Positions 63,206 through 64,000 of a stretch of 64,000 bases of DNA are shown one piece after another. The position numbers and the translations under genes are program-made. The stretch is from the NCBI GenBank assembly GCA_958296245.1, contig OY282458.1, positions 2,298,197-2,362,196 on the forward strand, written 5' to 3'. Under the pieces are notes generated by a model. It had not been told where the DNA came from. It made no database searches and worked only from the letters and a program-made list of their open reading frames with translations. Every line of letters begins with the position of its first letter. The stretch's first letter is position 1. Source of the DNA: an uncultured Dehalococcoidia bacterium (GTDB lineage Bacteria; Chloroflexota; Dehalococcoidia; Lucifugimonadales; G958296245).

Positions 63206-63559
63206 CTAGGGCATCAATTCCAGAATGGCCATGGGCGCCGCATCCCCCTTGCGCGGTCCCAACTTGACCATGCGGGTATAGCCTCCGGGCCGTGACTCGT
63301 AGCGCGGGGCGATATCGTCAAAGAGCTTGCGAAGCACCTTCCGGTCTCTCAGGAGGGCCGCGGCCATTCGGCGGTCGTGCAGGGTGCCGCCCTTGCCACG
63401 GGTTATGACCTTCTCGGCCATGCGGCGCACTTCCCTAGCCTTAGCCTCGGTCGTCCGGATCGATTCGTTCCTCAGGAAGTCGGTAACCGCCGTCCTGAGC
63501 ATGGACATCCTATGGGCCGTTGGGCGCGATAGCTTATTACCAGCTACGCGATGCCTCAT
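63206..63559 (-). CDS. rplQ: Large ribosomal subunit protein bL17
   Basis: A 117-residue protein: MRHRVAGNKLSRPTAHR, ITRGKGGTLHDRRMAAALL and a final GDAAPMAILELM. The ATG overlaps the rpoA stop (63556-63559). Confidence 0.97.
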   Translation of the reverse strand: MRHRVAGNKLSRPTAHRMSMLRTAVTDFLRNESIRTTEAKAREVRRMAEKVITRGKGGTLHDRRMAAALLRDRKVLRKLFDDIAPRYESRPGGYTRMVKLGPRKGDAAPMAILELMP

Positions 63560-64000
63560 TCTTGCCCACCTCCTACGGCGGGCGCAGGCGTAACGGATAC
63601 GTCGGCCTCGCCGTCCTCGGGGCTGTCCTCGGCCTGGCTATCCGTTCCCTGAAGGTCGGGGTCAAATTCGGATGGGAGCAGGTCCATCTCTCGCAGCCGG
63701 ACGTAGAGCTCCGTCAGAGACTTCTCCCCGAAGTTCCTGATCTCCAGCAGTTCCGAGCTCTTCATATCTAGGACTTCACCCACTCTGTTGATGCCGGCGC
63801 GCTTCAGGCAGTTCAAGGTACGCGACGACAGTTCCAGCCGCTCTACCGGTATGTTGTAGTGCTCCGGCGATATCTTAAGGGCAGCCAGCGGCCTGTCCGA
63901 GTCGTCCTCGGACGCGCCGCGCGTATTCGCAAACAGGAAGAAGCGCTCCACCAGTATGTTCCCGGCCTGGCGCATCGCCTCGACCGGGGTGATGGACCCA
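63556..64000 (-). CDS. rpoA: RNA polymerase alpha subunit, C-terminal part (cut by the window edge)
   Basis: The frame is open to the right edge. It holds the end of the N-terminal domain and the whole alpha CTD: VERLELSSRTLNCLKRAGI, ELLEIRNFGEKSLTELYVRL. An acidic tail of about 35 residues follows. The CTD binds promoter UP elements and regulators. Confidence 0.95.
   Translation of the reverse strand, partial: GSITPVEAMRQAGNILVERFFLFANTRGASEDDSDRPLAALKISPEHYNIPVERLELSSRTLNCLKRAGINRVGEVLDMKSSELLEIRNFGEKSLTELYVRLREMDLLPSEFDPDLQGTDSQAEDSPEDGEADVSVTPAPAVGGGQE

Noticed and set aside
1-64000. tRNA or rRNA genes
   Set aside because: No T-loop (GGTTCGAATCC-type) with a matching acceptor stem and no rRNA core sequence was found on reading both strands. 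A tRNAscan run would settle it.

Overview
The window looks like a chromosomal segment of a GC-rich Chloroflexota bacterium, most likely of the Dehalococcoidia/SAR202 type. The evidence is the core gene content and order (inference, no database search was possible): moaB-trmD-frr-uppS-cdsA-dxr-rseP-ispG-proS on one strand, rsmH-ftsA-ftsZ with no mur or penicillin-binding genes between or beside them, an rpoA-rplQ-truA-rplM-rpsI run, and catabolic families (HpcH/HpaI aldolase, DHDPS-like lyase, VOC protein, TPP enzyme) of the sort common in that lineage. No rRNA, tRNA or cas gene was seen.

Layout. (1) 1-2.9 kb: 3' part of a frameshifted large DUF3883 protein. (2) 3.0-10.2 kb: a decayed integrative and mobilisable element with a large serine recombinase, several small HTH proteins, a replication-relaxation protein split over three frames, a coupling ATPase that has lost its 5' half, and ICE-type accessory genes (DUF2958, an acidic protein, a Cys protein). 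It holds two 29-bp palindromic repeats 32 bp apart. (3) 10.5-18.7 kb: a minus-strand operon, HTH - small ORF - DNA adenine methylase - protein with two GHKL ATPase domains/histidine kinase - receiver protein - ComEC-type metallo-beta-lactamase - helicase/PD-(D/E)XK nuclease. This is the best candidate for an undescribed defence system. (4) 19.7-21.2 kb: a two-gene CBASS (CD-NTase plus a 2TM beta-barrel effector of the Cap15 type). (5) 21.3-32.6 kb: a type I restriction-modification locus (half-size S, M, S, R, YgjP-type metallopeptidase) into which a series of toxin-antitoxin-like cassettes has been placed: DUF4160/DUF2442 between M and S, and, between S and R, two large-protein/PIN pairs, DUF433 and MNT/HEPN. 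Copies of the hsdS 3' end and the hsdR 5' end mark the joints. (6) 32.7-37.7 kb: an aldolase, a zincin fragment and two exported TolB-like propeller proteins. (7) 37.9-64 kb: housekeeping genes, including a TatC-alpha/beta-hydrolase fusion, a possible orphan small transcript and a 181-bp MITE-like element.

Together, 10-32 kb is a defence island beside an old mobile element. Several mobile-element genes carry frameshifts while the housekeeping genes are intact, which favours real decay over uniformly poor sequence, although assembly error cannot be excluded.
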